Assembly: GCA_015179125.1 (NCBI GenBank)
Contig: WHVA01000071.1
Coordinates: 62,001 to 126,000, forward strand
Length of the DNA stretch: 64,000 nucleotides
DNA from: Gautieria morchelliformis
Taxonomy: Eukaryota > Basidiomycota > Agaricomycetes > Gomphales > Gomphaceae
Direction of reading: 5' to 3'
Shown: one piece after another, positions 46,648 to 56,872 of the stretch
Position numbering within the stretch: the first letter of the stretch is position 1
Layout of the letters: each line of letters begins with the position of its first letter
Notes under the pieces: generated by a model
Told to the model about the DNA's origin: nothing
The model's input: the letters and a program-made list of their open reading frames with translations, nothing else
The model's database searches: none
Program-made: the position numbers and the translations under genes

Positions 46648-47238
46648 TCGATATGAATATGAAATAGCACGTCATTGTACAGCGATGCGCACTGGGAGAT
46701 AAGTTGACCCACCCGTTTCTTACAGTCATGGGAAAGCTTCGTGCATTATTCCGACGTGTCATTCTGTCACATCAAGGAAATATCTTCGTTTCCAGTCTAT
46801 CTAATTGCAAATTCAACATGGTCTTGGGGGCATATACTGTATACGGCGTGCGAGGCCGCCAATGACGCACGACGAAACCTTGAAGCTTCGTGCATTATTC
46901 CGACATGTCATCTGTCACAACAAGGCTCGGTCTAATTGCAAATTCAACATGCGTCTGCGGGGCATATACTGTATACGGCGTGCGAGGCCGCGAACAATGA
47001 CGCATCCTGACGCATCCTTGCTGTGCTTGCAAGCAGGCAGGTTCGTGTGAAACGCTACCATTGGCATGGCGGCGAGGGCTCCACACCCCGAGGAGGAAGG
47101 TGTCGGTCTTATTCATGCTTTCACGTGGGCAGAACTGTAATGCCGCGTCTGTCTTCACCGAAGTGATAAAAGCGGCTCTCTGAAATAGACAGGTTGCTGC
47201 TGCCCAGTGCCCCGCCCCACCTTTTTTCTCTGCTAGCC
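46648..47238. other. Intergenic region with a tandem duplication
   Basis: Apart from the repeat at 46,734-47,005 nothing could be assigned. A C/T-rich tract (CCGCCCCACCTTTTTTCTC) precedes the ATG at 47,239, as in many fungal promoters. Confidence 0.5.
46734..47005. repeat. Two tandem copies of a 125-150-bp unit
   Basis: Both units share AAGCTTCGTGCATTATTCCG, GTCTAATTGCAAATTCAACA-like and GGGGCATATACTGTATACGG segments. Unit one is 46,734-46,882 and unit two 46,883 to about 47,005. Unit two is shorter by an internal deletion. Each holds the near-palindrome TATACTGTATA. Confidence 0.85.
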
Positions 47239-48042
47239 ATGTCGCACTCCGATACCGATGCCGGCATGATCGACACCGGCAGACCGAAGTATCCAGTGAG
47301 TGTTGTGCGTTAGGCGTCAACGTCGTCTCGTGTGTGCCACCCTCTCTTGCTTGTAGATTGGCAGACAGGTGTCCTTCATACATCTACAATACAGCAATGA
47401 CGTCCTCGTGGGGATAATCGCTAGCTCCCGGCAAACCATCCATGGGGTGCGTATTACCTCGAGGTTCTCATATATAACATATCGTCATTCACTCTGACCT
47501 GCACGTTCTGTCGCAGAGAGGTATCATCCAAATCACATACGACATTCAATCATCTGGCATGATTTTCCCAAGTATCCCTGAGGAGAGCATCCTGCAAAAC
47601 CCGTGGCCCACACAGCAGTGCACCAAGCGAACGGCCATGGCTCGGAGGTAACTGACTGGCTTTTCTCGAGCTGGTCTCCAGAGCCCACGCACTATCGTTC
47701 TCCTGGTACTGGTATGTACGTCACCTCTTTCCATTGCGTCACGTGGATATCATAATAATAGCGACGCATGCAGAGACAAAAACGACTCTATTCTGCGCCT
47801 TTTTAAGACATTGTATCGCAACCGATCTTGTATACGTTCCCGGGGCTATTGGTGACTGTAGTAAAAATTCGTTACATTACAAGGAGAAGAGGGCTGAATA
47901 CTATATACGCCGTGGCAACGCAGTGGACGTTGTTACGGTAACCGTGACCGTGACTTGCCGGCTCCGCCCCACGTTGTGCGATCGATCTACTTGTGCATAC
48001 TATAATATAAGAATGCTTCGGAGATTTACAGAACGCGGTTAA
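47239..48042 (+). CDS. Hypothetical small protein, intron-containing, uncertain
   Basis: A possible gene begins ATGTCGCACTCC (MSHSDTDAGMIDTGRPKYP), with exons 47,239-47,295, 47,357-47,446, 47,517-47,647 and from 47,682 on, separated by GT-AG introns of 61, 70 and 34 nt that keep frame. The exon text (GRQVSFIHLQYSNDVLVGI, RGIIQITYDIQSS, SGMIFPSIPEES) looks like a beta-rich protein, but no family was recognised. The last exon runs open to a stop at 48,042, with a less protein-like tail, so its true end is doubtful and the 34-nt intron is short. Expression data would decide. Confidence 0.35.
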
Positions 48043-48061
48043 CTTTGCCTGGCCTGTGTGG

Positions 48062-48200
48062 CGTTTTTTTTCCTTCTTTTTTTTTTTTCTTTTTCTTTGA
48101 TCCAGATTTATCGTCTTGTCTATGGAAGACGTTGTCTACAAAGCGCCCGTCAACATGATTTTCTATCTATCCTTTCCTATCTATCACCGCCTGTGGGCCT
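48062..48200 (-). mobile_element. 5'-truncated LINE 3' end
   Basis: A T-rich tail (48,062-48,100) followed by ATTTATCGTCTT, GAAGACG and GCGCCCGTCAACATG matches the 3' untranslated end of the LINE at 12,160-12,270 with moderate divergence. Only about 100 bp of non-tail sequence remain. A truncated end like this is the usual product of incomplete target-primed reverse transcription. The inner limit is approximate and target duplications were not found. Confidence 0.55.
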
Positions 48201-48441
48201 GTATGGTATGAATGCACGCCACAGCCGTTCCACGTTGCGAATTCAAACCACAAAGTTAAATTATCATTTCTCTGAGCTCACGACTTTACACCGTTACTGA
48301 TACATAAGCTGTACAAATCTCCTTCTATCCGGGAGATATTCGAAAGACAAGAGAGATAATTAGTGGGGCCTTTGTTTGCCTTCATGAACCATGTGCATGA
48401 GCGGATCGTCGAGATATCGTGGCAAGGGTGGAAATCTCTCT

Positions 48442-49890
48442 CTAGTTTTGCTTGACGGGCCACGTGAGCGAGCGGACGGTCTGTATCCATTGCGCGTTCG
48501 CGTCCGGGAACTATTTATTCCCCAGGGTCAAGTAAATAAGCGGCCGATCGTCGAGGAAGGGACGCGGACGGATGCAACGTACCTCCCACGCCATGACCCC
48601 GGCATTCCAGCCCTTCGCTTTTGCCTGCACAAGACACTGCGCCAGCGTCTTCGTCTCCAGGAACCCGTTGATATGCGGGTCCTGGTTCGAGTCGCGCCGC
48701 AGCCTTGCGTTGCCCCCGCCACCGCTTGCTTCTTGCGTTCCACCCCCGCCGGCCTCCTGCGTGCCCCCGCCCGCTTCCTGCGTACCACCGCCCGCTTCCT
48801 GCGTACCGCCGCCCGCTTCCTGCGTACCACCGCCACCGCCGCCAGCGTCCTGCGTCCCGCCTCCGGCGACGCCAGTCCCTCCGTCGCCGTCGTCGGTAGA
48901 AGGCGCACCGACGTCGGCGGGGGTGCCTGGCTTCCCGATCACCACCTTCTGCTGCGGCACGCCGGAGGCGACGATCTCGAGCACCGACGTCCCCGGGAAG
49001 GGGTCGCCCGACGCCGAGACGAGCGTGGTGCACGTGGTGTACGCGGTGCCCTGCGAGTAGAACTGCACGTTGTACCAGTCGATGAGGTGGCCGACGGAGG
49101 CATCGAGCTGGCTGTACGGCTGGCCCTGTCCGAACCACGGTGCGACGGCTGCAGGAGAGAGAGAGGGGGTCAGTGCGGGGTGCGGGGAGGGAGAGGGCAG
49201 CGAAGTGCGCACGCGCATGGGTGATCACGAATTGGCCTGCGGGCAGGTTGTTGCGGAGGACCGTGGTGAACGTCTTGAGCCAGCCGACCGCGGTGCCTTT
49301 GGACACCGCTTTGAAGTCCTGGGGTGCGATGTAGACGGGATCACAAACGTCAACAGACAGCAACACACCTCGTAATCAACGTCGATGCCGTCCATGCCCC
49401 ACGTCTTGACCCAGTTCGCCATGCCCTGCGCCAGGGCCGTCGGGTCCTTGCCGTCCGTCGTGGGCGACTCTGTGGACCCGAAGGCAGACACGAGGAGGGT
49501 GATCCCGTTCGCCTTGTAGTTGGCCTTGATCGAACTGCGCTGCGACGCGGACAGCTGGGTCCAAGCGTCGGCCTGGTCTGCCGCACCGGACGCGAGGAGG
49601 AAGGACAGGATGAGGGTGTTGAAGCCCTACGCGCACGCGGTCAGCCGCGACGTGCGAGATACAGTGAGTGTGGAGTGTGGAAGGCGGGTTACCTTCAGGT
49701 CCGAGGCACTTGGGATGCCAAACTGGCTTTCGTCAGTGTAGGCGACAAAGTGTGGGGGCTGCGGGCCTAGGATGGCGGGCGGCTTGCTGGTCGTGGAGCG
49801 CGCGACTGGGACGGCGGAGACGACGGACAGCAGACACGCTAGTGCGGAGAGGACGTGTAGGAGCCATGCTTTTGGACTCGCGGATGGCAT
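48442..49890 (-). CDS. Secreted GH18 chitinase (398 aa, five exons)
   Basis: Exons are 49,890-49,693, 49,626-49,369, 49,318-49,213, 49,148-48,583 and 48,510-48,442, 1,197 nt in frame with GT-AG introns. Residues 1-27 are a signal peptide ending VVSA. The TIM-barrel pieces follow: HFVAYTDE, GFNTLILSFLLASG, the active site DGIDVDYE (residues 145-152, catalytic Glu 152), PAGQFVITHAP, DWYNVQFYSQG, and the last strand GVMAWE followed by FPDANAQWIQTV. Hydrolysis of beta-1,4 chitin in the fungal wall or of other fungi or insects is the likely role. A Gly/Thr/Gln/Glu/Ala repeat tract is inserted after residue 280. There is no chitin-binding domain. A TATA box lies 77 bp upstream of the ATG. Confidence 0.92.
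48715..48865 (-). repeat. In-frame tandem repeat within the chitinase gene
   Basis: On the minus strand five to six units encode GGGTQEA or close variants (GGGGTQEAS, GGGGGGTQEA) with a DNA period of 21-27 bp. The period is always a multiple of three, so length changes would not break the protein. It lies between barrel strands seven and eight, in a surface loop. Confidence 0.85.
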
Positions 49891-49966
49891 CGCGTCGTCG
49901 TATCGTTATGGAGGTGCCGAGCCGGAGGAGGACCTACAAAAAAGCAGCAGTAGGTAGCGATCCATC

Positions 49967-49972
49967 TTTATA
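49967..49972 (-). promoter_or_regulatory. TATA box of the chitinase gene
   Basis: The minus strand reads CTTATAAAG, 77 bp before the start codon at 49,890, a usual fungal spacing. Confidence 0.5.
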
Positions 49973-49974
49973 AG

Positions 49975-51912
49975 TAGGAAGAGGGAAGCCATTTGTGGTC
50001 ATGAGAGCCAATGGTAGGGCCGGCCAGCGTGTATAAAAAACGATATAGAATGCGCCGCTTCGGATGGGTGTCTATCGGACGAAACGTGTTTCAGGTCGCA
50101 TAAGAAAACGAGGGACCCGTTGTCAGATAATCGAGGGCGGGTTCTGACGTGGCTAAACGCACATGTACCATTGGGCGTCTGGGGTTACAGCACATACGGC
50201 ACGGCCACCCACTGCGGCGCGCCGGGGCCAACAATGTGCACATAGAATGTGAAATGGGTGACGTGTAAGCGGTGCTGGCCAGGCCGCTCGTGGCCAGTGT
50301 CTTCTTGGTGTTTTTTTCGTTACCTATTGGCTGGGGAAGGTGATGGTGAGAACGAATCTGGTTAGCACGGACCGTCACACCCCGTCCGCGATTGGCGTGT
50401 GACCCAGGGTTCCACTGCGCACATATCAAGTGGTGCAGTCATACGCGCAGACGACGTTATGAGGGAAGCTGGAGCATGCGGTTTCACCGAGACAACAGCC
50501 GCGGTGCCTAATCAAGTCGGTGCGCGGCCACGAGTGGGGCTAGCGACGCTGGAAGCTTAGTTGCAAGTCTTGGTCACGCGTCGGGCTGACGCTGGAAGCC
50601 TTGGTTGCAAGCCTTGAAGCTTGAAGTGAGGGCTTCTCAATCTTGCGTCAAACAAAGTATTTCATGGAAGATGTCCACTTGAGGGATGGAAGCGAACACG
50701 CCAATCCTAGCCTCTAATTTGCGTCAAACAAAGTATTTCATGGAAGATATCCACTTGAGGGATGGAAGCGAACGCGCCGATCCTAGCCACTAATATTAGT
50801 CGCAATTCTTCTTCATAGGCCAAAATGTTTTCAAATACTGACGCTATGAAAGCCCGTGGCGTGAAAGGAGGGAACGTTCTGTCGCCACACCCTCATTATC
50901 TTAAATATGGACTTGTTTCTTTGCCCTCCATAACTATCGATAATGATGACAATACGCATGTATCGTTATCTCAGGCTCATCTTCTTTTTCAGTCCGCTTA
51001 CTTATTTTTGGCTCCTCTTTTCACATATCTTATCACGACGCCGAGGTTCTGCGACACACCCTCGACGGTTTATGTTCATTATGGTCCTGTTGGCCACCTT
51101 TTTCTTCCCACTTTTACGCCGACATTTTTTCACCAATAGTATTGTAAGTGTCTCCCATTGTTTTCTCATCATCATCTCCGGCTCGCCTGGTTTTTCCCAA
51201 GTTGGAGTCGGGGATTGGCACACGAGCGCCGCTACCGGACTTTTAATTTCCTACCAGACTCGGCCGGTGATGGACACGAGCCATAAGAACAGTTGAACTC
51301 CAGGCCGTTACTGACTTGCGACCTTGCAATGAACCAGATGCTCCAAGTATACTGCCTTGGGCCTTGACCTAGGTGCTGTATAGTGTCAAGTGTAGAACAA
51401 GCTTGACAGTTGTTGGCCGTGAAATCTACACCTAAACTCTTGTTATGTAAATGATGACAGTAAGGGCCAGAGGGCACTCAAGACGGGAGTCAATCCGATC
51501 AATGCCCTGACAGCCTGTGGTGCTTCAACAAAGATATCATGAGTCTAGTCCGCTCAAAATAAAATGATACATGAACAGCTTGGCAGCAGACAGCAGATCA
51601 TCAGTAGCGTGCGGGGCAAGCGCCCAGACCTAGACCATAGTACAGTACCTCCGACGTGCCTAGATGCTGCGGCATTTCAAACAATTCGCAATCCCACCCA
51701 CCATCACAAAATCTGTACACAGCGAGCACACCCCCCGCTCGCATCATTCAAAAGCGATCCAGCTAACGTACAATGTAATGTAATCAAAACCAGTCCACGA
51801 GCCCAGACACACATCATAACAATACAAAACACCGTGCAACCAACACAATAAATGGTTTTTTACCAAGAAATTTGAAAGACCCGAGTCCGGGACGGGGCTG
51901 GCTGGGCCTGGC
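49975..51912. other. Long intergenic region between chitinase and GATA-protein genes
   Basis: No gene is supported. It contains a 77-bp tandem duplication (50,642-50,795) and short repeats of GCTGGAAGC-TTGCAAG (50,549-50,620). A low-complexity frame at 50,943-51,296 was examined and not accepted. Confidence 0.45.
50642..50795. repeat. 77-bp tandem duplication
   Basis: TTGCGTCAAACAAAGTATTT starts both units (50,642 and 50,719). They differ at about four positions, so the duplication is fairly recent. Confidence 0.92.
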
Positions 51913-54900
51913 CTATTCCGCGGAAGGGAGCAGGATCTGCGGCTGCGGCTGAATTTGTTTCTTCGAGATTTTGCGCTTCTTTGGCGGCCCGCCTTCGGTA
52001 TTTGACCGGCGTGGCCGGGTCTTGAGTGGGCGCGGCGTCATGTGCGTCGACTCGTAGATACCACATTTGTTGCACAGCTGGCAAAAAGGGCAGAGAGCAA
52101 ATATATCAGTAAGATATCGGACAGGCCATCGCTGGCCCACTCACAATCTTTCCAACATTGAGCTTGGACTTGCGCCAGCTCGGCGCCTGCACCGCACGGC
52201 AGTTGAAACATAGCCTTTTGAGCAGCGCCGACTCCTTTATCCCGACTTCATCGGTATACGTCACATCAGGATCTTCCCCTTCCCCGGGCAACAATGGGTC
52301 CCCCCAGCATCGCCAGGGAGCTTCCTCTTGAAGTATCGTTTTGGGCCCTCGGGCGGAGGGATGGGCGCACCCGGACCTTGCGACCCAGACGCGAGGGCTG
52401 GACTCGGCGCAGAGACGCTGCTCAGGGGCGCCGCGTCGGGATTGGGCCCCGGCGGCGGGGCGGATTGGCTTCCCATTAAGCGCGGCGAACGGGGCGCGTC
52501 TGGTGATAGCTTGGAAGGGCCAGGGGATGTCTGTACATGGGGAGGGGACGGCATGCTGGGAGAACGGATATGCGAGGAGAGGGAGAGCGGATGATGCGCC
52601 GAGTGTGGAGCGTGGGATTGATGCTGCGCGTGAGGGTGTGGGCGGTGGGGGTCTGGAAATGGCATGTAGACGAGCACCGGGAAGGAATGCGTGTGGCCGT
52701 GTGGAGGCGGCGGAGGATAGGCTTGGGGATGCGGGCCGTGGCGCGGGCGAGGCCCATACTGGACTGAGCCCGGGACCGAGGTCGGAGTGTGCGACGTCGA
52801 GCTCACGTGTGATGCACCGTGCGACGAACCAGAACGCGGGTCCGTCGCCGAACCAGAGCCAGCAGTGAGTGGAATCCCGGATGAGGGCCCAGAGCTGAGG
52901 GGCGATTGCACCTTCGGCCGCCGCTTATTTTTATTCAGGCCACGTCCTTCCGCTTTCCTCCCTATGGACGCAGTTGTCAAGCCAATCTAGAAAGTAACAT
53001 CGGTGAACACATACCTGTTTCCATGACATATTCCACGGCATCCGCCTCTGGCGCCCGGCGCATACGATACACAGGAGACCGCGGAGGCGGGGAGATAGAG
53101 GCAGAGGCCGACGCAGAGGCAGAAACAGAGACGTCTGTCCCTGTGGAAGCCAACCTAGAACCACGCGCCGGTAGCCGTATAAAAAGCTTTCGCCGCGACT
53201 CCGTGCCAGGGGCGACCTGACTCGGCGCCAGATCACTCTCTTGGTCAACATCGTTCCCCGTGTCAAAAGCATTTTCATCGTCATCCTCCCACATACGGTC
53301 ACTGCCATGCCATCCGGCCATAGGAGTATGCCGGTAAGAAAAGCCCTTGGTAAACGGCGCGGATGTCGAGGGCTTTCCGACACCCTCGGTGTTCATGCCC
53401 ATGTTGTAATACGGGACATGATCCATTGCTAAAGTATCTTCAGACCCATCCTGGTCATCCAGCTCATCCAGCTCATCGTCCAGATATGAGGTCAATGGCA
53501 AAACGCGGGCGTCCCAGTCGACAGCACGCAAAACAGGGCCGGGCGGAGAGCCACGGTCAGAATCAAGCAAGGAGGGCGAGGGGGTTCGCGAGGAATGAAA
53601 CGCGAGACGAGGGGATGCAAGCGTGGGTGTATGCGTAGACACGAACGTGGGATCACAGCGCAAGGAAGTTAGAGTGTCACATGTCGCGTCAGAGGAACCA
53701 TTGCAGACACTCTCGCCAATATCCGGGACAAGAGCGGAGGACGTACAATCCACGTCTGGATGTTTCTTGTTTTGTGCCACTGATGTATTACTGATCACGG
53801 TGCCAGCATCTCCAGGGTCTCCCAAAGGTTGTTCAGGCTCCTTGGGCGGCAGTCCAATTGCGGCCCTGAAACGCTTGCGATTCCACTCAGCAAGAGAGAC
53901 ACCAGGAGCGGGACCCATCTCCACATCAGCATCAAAGGATACCGAAAGTAATTGTTTTTCTTCTCTTGACCACGGGCTACTCGTAGCCACGGGAGAAAAT
54001 GTAACGGTGTTAGGTGCTTCATCAGATGCTACTCTTTCCATTTCCGCGACAGGCAAAGGAACTCCTGGCGTAGGGGAAACGGCCTGCAGTTCATGCTGTA
54101 CGGTGTCGTCGATCAATGTAACCACCAACCCCTCGTCCTCTTCGTCGCTATTTTGCACGATGTTTGAAGTAGTTCCGGTCTCACGATCGGAGGCATCCAC
54201 ACTGATTTCGCACGGAGTCTCGACCAAGGACTTTTCGGGTGTCGCATCACAGTTATACTGTGATTCTGAGGTCGCGTTAGGCTTCGATGTGGGAGAAGTA
54301 CATCTCTCGATATCTGGAACGATTGATTTGATTCCGGAGATAGGGGGATAGATCAGCTGGAGACGAATGTGAAGACTGGAAATTTTACCTTCTGATTTTG
54401 ATATGGATTGAGCCGAGGTGGAATCCGCCATCTCTGTGGAGATCACTGACGTGACCGTCAGGCTGGAGACTCCTGCCGAAGTATCGGGGGTAGGGGTAGC
54501 TGCTAAAGGTGGGTGAGCGGGGGCAGAGGATAGATCGGTAGACGTCTCGTGCTGCGATTCAGAAATGAAGTGCATCTTAAATCCACGACGTTCAAAGTCC
54601 ATAATTAAATCACTAGATCAGCGAGGATAGACTGCCTGAAGACTCACCCCTTGCCCATCCCCGCGCCCCTCTTCACTGCGCTGCCGCTTTTTTGGTGGTG
54701 GTGATTCGCCGTTATCCTCAGCTTCCGTATCCTCGTCGGGCTGGGAGAGGGCTTTGCGCTTACCGACATTAACGTTGGACGGGGGGACTGGCCCGGGCGA
54801 CTGATCGAAATCCTCCAACCCGCCCCCATCATTATCTATACTTGTATTTCCCACCGTAGAACTCCCATCGACTCCCATGACTAGCCCTTCCAACATATCG

Positions 54901-55397
54901 TCGCCTCCCGAGCTCCGCATAACGTCCATCAGACCCTGCACGGCAGCCGACCTGTCGCTGCCACTCTCATTCAATCGCGCACGCACAATGTCCTGGAGCT
55001 CCCTGGCAGAAAGAAATGATAGAAGGGTTTGCAACGCAAGAAGGTGATGGTGAAGTGCTTGAAGTGATGTGGCAGGCGATAGATCCATCGGCGAGGGTCC
55101 AGGGGAATCTTGCGTTCGGAAAAAAGCAGCAAATGCTCGCACTGTTTCAAACGACGGAGAATATGTGCCAGAAGATGTCGACGAGGAAGAAGAGGCCGCT
55201 GCGATGGTGGATGCTCTCTGGGGCGGCCATGTTTTCAGGAGGTGTTTGACCTTAGCTCGCAGAAGTTTTGAGAAATCGGGGGGAGTCATGCCATCCAGAA
55301 AGTGTTTGAATGATTGCATCGAGTCGTAGATGGAAGATGTGGAGGCCTGGGTGAAAGACTCGGGGCCAGACGGCGGCATTGACGTGGGGAACACCAT
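51913..55397 (-). CDS. Large protein with a C-terminal GATA-type zinc finger (about 1,097 aa)
   Basis: Exons on the minus strand are 55,397-54,648, 54,575-53,015, 52,961-52,145 and 52,077-51,913, with GT-AG introns of 72, 53 and 67 nt. The N-terminal third has a helical part (FKHFLDGMTPPDFSKLL; SARELQDIVRARL) and a basic cluster PPPKKRQR. The middle is long, Ser/Thr/Glu-rich and disordered, then comes a His/Pro/Ser-rich segment. The finger CFNC...CNKC (19 residues between pairs) spans the third intron, followed by a basic tail (PPKKRKISKK). It is probably a nuclear DNA-binding regulator. The frame of exon 3 is off by one base around a run of six C at 52,300-52,305, either a sequencing error or a real frameshift. 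The start at 55,397 is the first ATG of the frame; an upstream exon is possible. Confidence 0.75.
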
Positions 55398-55733
55398 CGA
55401 GGAAACTAAGAGCGGAGATTCAATCACTTGTAAGTCCGTCTCCCATCATCATCGATAAGCAGGCTGACCTGCACAATTGACCACCATCTTTTATCAACCT
55501 ATTCAGTACAACTGAATCGAACTATGTTGTATCACATTCTCAAAATTACAGTGGGCAAAATCTGACAGTGGCATCATAAGTCAAAGTCGCCACCATCGCT
55601 CGCTTCTGCCGGCCTTTGATCGTACACGCTCAGGGGTTATACGGATGTCTCGGAACCATTTAAAGGAGAAACAAGACCCCAGTCCACGGTATTTGTCTAT
55701 TATCACCCGTTTATGTGAACAATGGGCTTCTCC

Positions 55734-56075
55734 AAGGGTGGTCTGATCGGCTCATCTTCAAGTAATGAAAACTTCTGATCTGTGGCATCAGTGAGGTTTT
55801 CTGTCTCTCGTTTAAGACACGAAAACCCCCCGATATTTTCCAGGTGAAGTCTATTCGGGATCAGTGCGAGTTTGATTATTCCTTCAAGAGTTATCGCAAG
55901 TCAAGCAAGTCGTTTCCTGATATCTCGTCTGGTGAATATGCCGTAGTTCGTTTAATCGATCCAATGTGGATACAGCGATGCTATCCTACAAATCTGGGCC
56001 TCTCCGAGCTCCCTCCGTTCATTTAATTCCGAAAACCACCAGGCACGGTACTACATCCTCTTGCTTCATCTTAAA
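55734..56075. repeat. Array repeat block 1, copy 1
   Basis: The sequence around GGTGGTCTGATCGGCTCATC and CACGAAAACCCCCCGATATT recurs at about 58,650-58,860 and 61,065-61,420. In those two copies it lies just after the F-box genes, so it marks the downstream flank of the duplicated unit. Confidence 0.85.
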
Positions 56076-56096
56076 GGTAAATAACATTCAAACACG

Positions 56097-56590
56097 GTGA
56101 CTGAAACTGAACCATATTGGTCGCTGCTTGCTCCAGCTTCAGGTCATCTTCTACACATTATTGTCCGTTTGGCCGCGGCTAGAGTTTGGTGTTCGCTGAC
56201 CAGCGGCGTGCATCGTTTGGGGTGCATGTTGGATAAAAAGACTAATCAGTATATTCTTTCCTTCGGTGTGACAACCATTATGTCTTCCATGTTTCAAAAC
56301 TAATCCAGGGGCCTTGCTCGTCAAAGGCGGATGTGGGAAATCGTGGGATCGGATCGACACCTTTTGTCTCCTCGTATTATGCAAATACATAGCTTGGGCG
56401 CGACAACGGAACCCCCGTTTTGAAAGCGGCCCCCAAGGGAGTGTCGGCACCGCGGCCCTCCATCTAGTATAGTATACAAAGGGCATTGTATACTAGTATC
56501 AAGACGTGAGACAAGTGGCGGCTCCATCGCGACTCGGGAGCAATTTCAACGCCAAGACGAGTGGGCAATACAGTGGCTGAGGCGTTGTTA
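56097..56590. repeat. Array repeat block 2, copy 1 (upstream flank of F-box copy 1)
   Basis: GGTCGCTGCTTGCTCCAGCT and the following 110 bp recur at about 58,950 and 63,047. The later part (TTTTGAAAGCGGCCCCCAAG onward) recurs only upstream of copy 3 at about 63,440-63,640. Confidence 0.85.
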
Positions 56591-56711
56591 GAAGCGCCTA
56601 TTATTAGCGTCGACGAGTTTATAGTGGTGATCTAATGTTATCGTCTGAGGACCGAGACAACACCGGTTGATGGATGAGACAATAAAACGCAATTTATACT
56701 TAGAATGCTGA

Positions 56712-56727
56712 AAGTAGACGTCTACTT
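56712..56727. promoter_or_regulatory. Palindrome AAGTAGACGTCTACTT upstream of F-box copy 1
   Basis: A perfect 16-bp palindrome centred on GACGTC lies 146 bp before ATG 56,873. The same place before copy 3 holds a 28-bp palindrome with the same core. A dimeric bZIP-type factor site is a reasonable guess. Confidence 0.5.
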
Positions 56728-56834
56728 CGAGCGAATAATTGTGCGTGTGGCAGAGTTTCTACTGATTTTTACTCTGTATAAGTATTTGAGACAGCAAATT
56801 GTATATGCATTGTTCCTCCCTTCATTCACACCAC

Positions 56835-56840
56835 ATAAAA
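56835..56840 (+). promoter_or_regulatory. TATA-like ATAAAA before F-box copy 1
   Basis: The motif ACCACATAAAAGACACC lies 33 bp before the ATG and is identical before copy 2 (59,358-59,363). Its closeness to the ATG would give a very short leader, so it may instead be conserved only by recent duplication. Confidence 0.35.
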
Positions 56841-56872
56841 GACACCTTTCCACACCGCTCTCTAGCTAGACC

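Larger units (their letters stand above)
55398..56872. other. Intergenic region carrying blocks of the F-box array duplication
   Basis: No gene. Blocks at 55,734-56,075, 56,097-56,215 and 56,325-56,590 recur further right in the array. Confidence 0.6.

Noticed and set aside
48511-48582. Chitinase ending by read-through after MAWE with a different tail
   Set aside because: Splicing GTACGT...AATAG joins MAWE to FPDANAQWIQTV, which is the expected GH18 ending, so the 72 bases are taken as an intron.
50943-51296. A 117-codon hydrophobic frame
   Set aside because: Composition follows T-rich sequence and no domain, intron pattern or homologue could be recognised.
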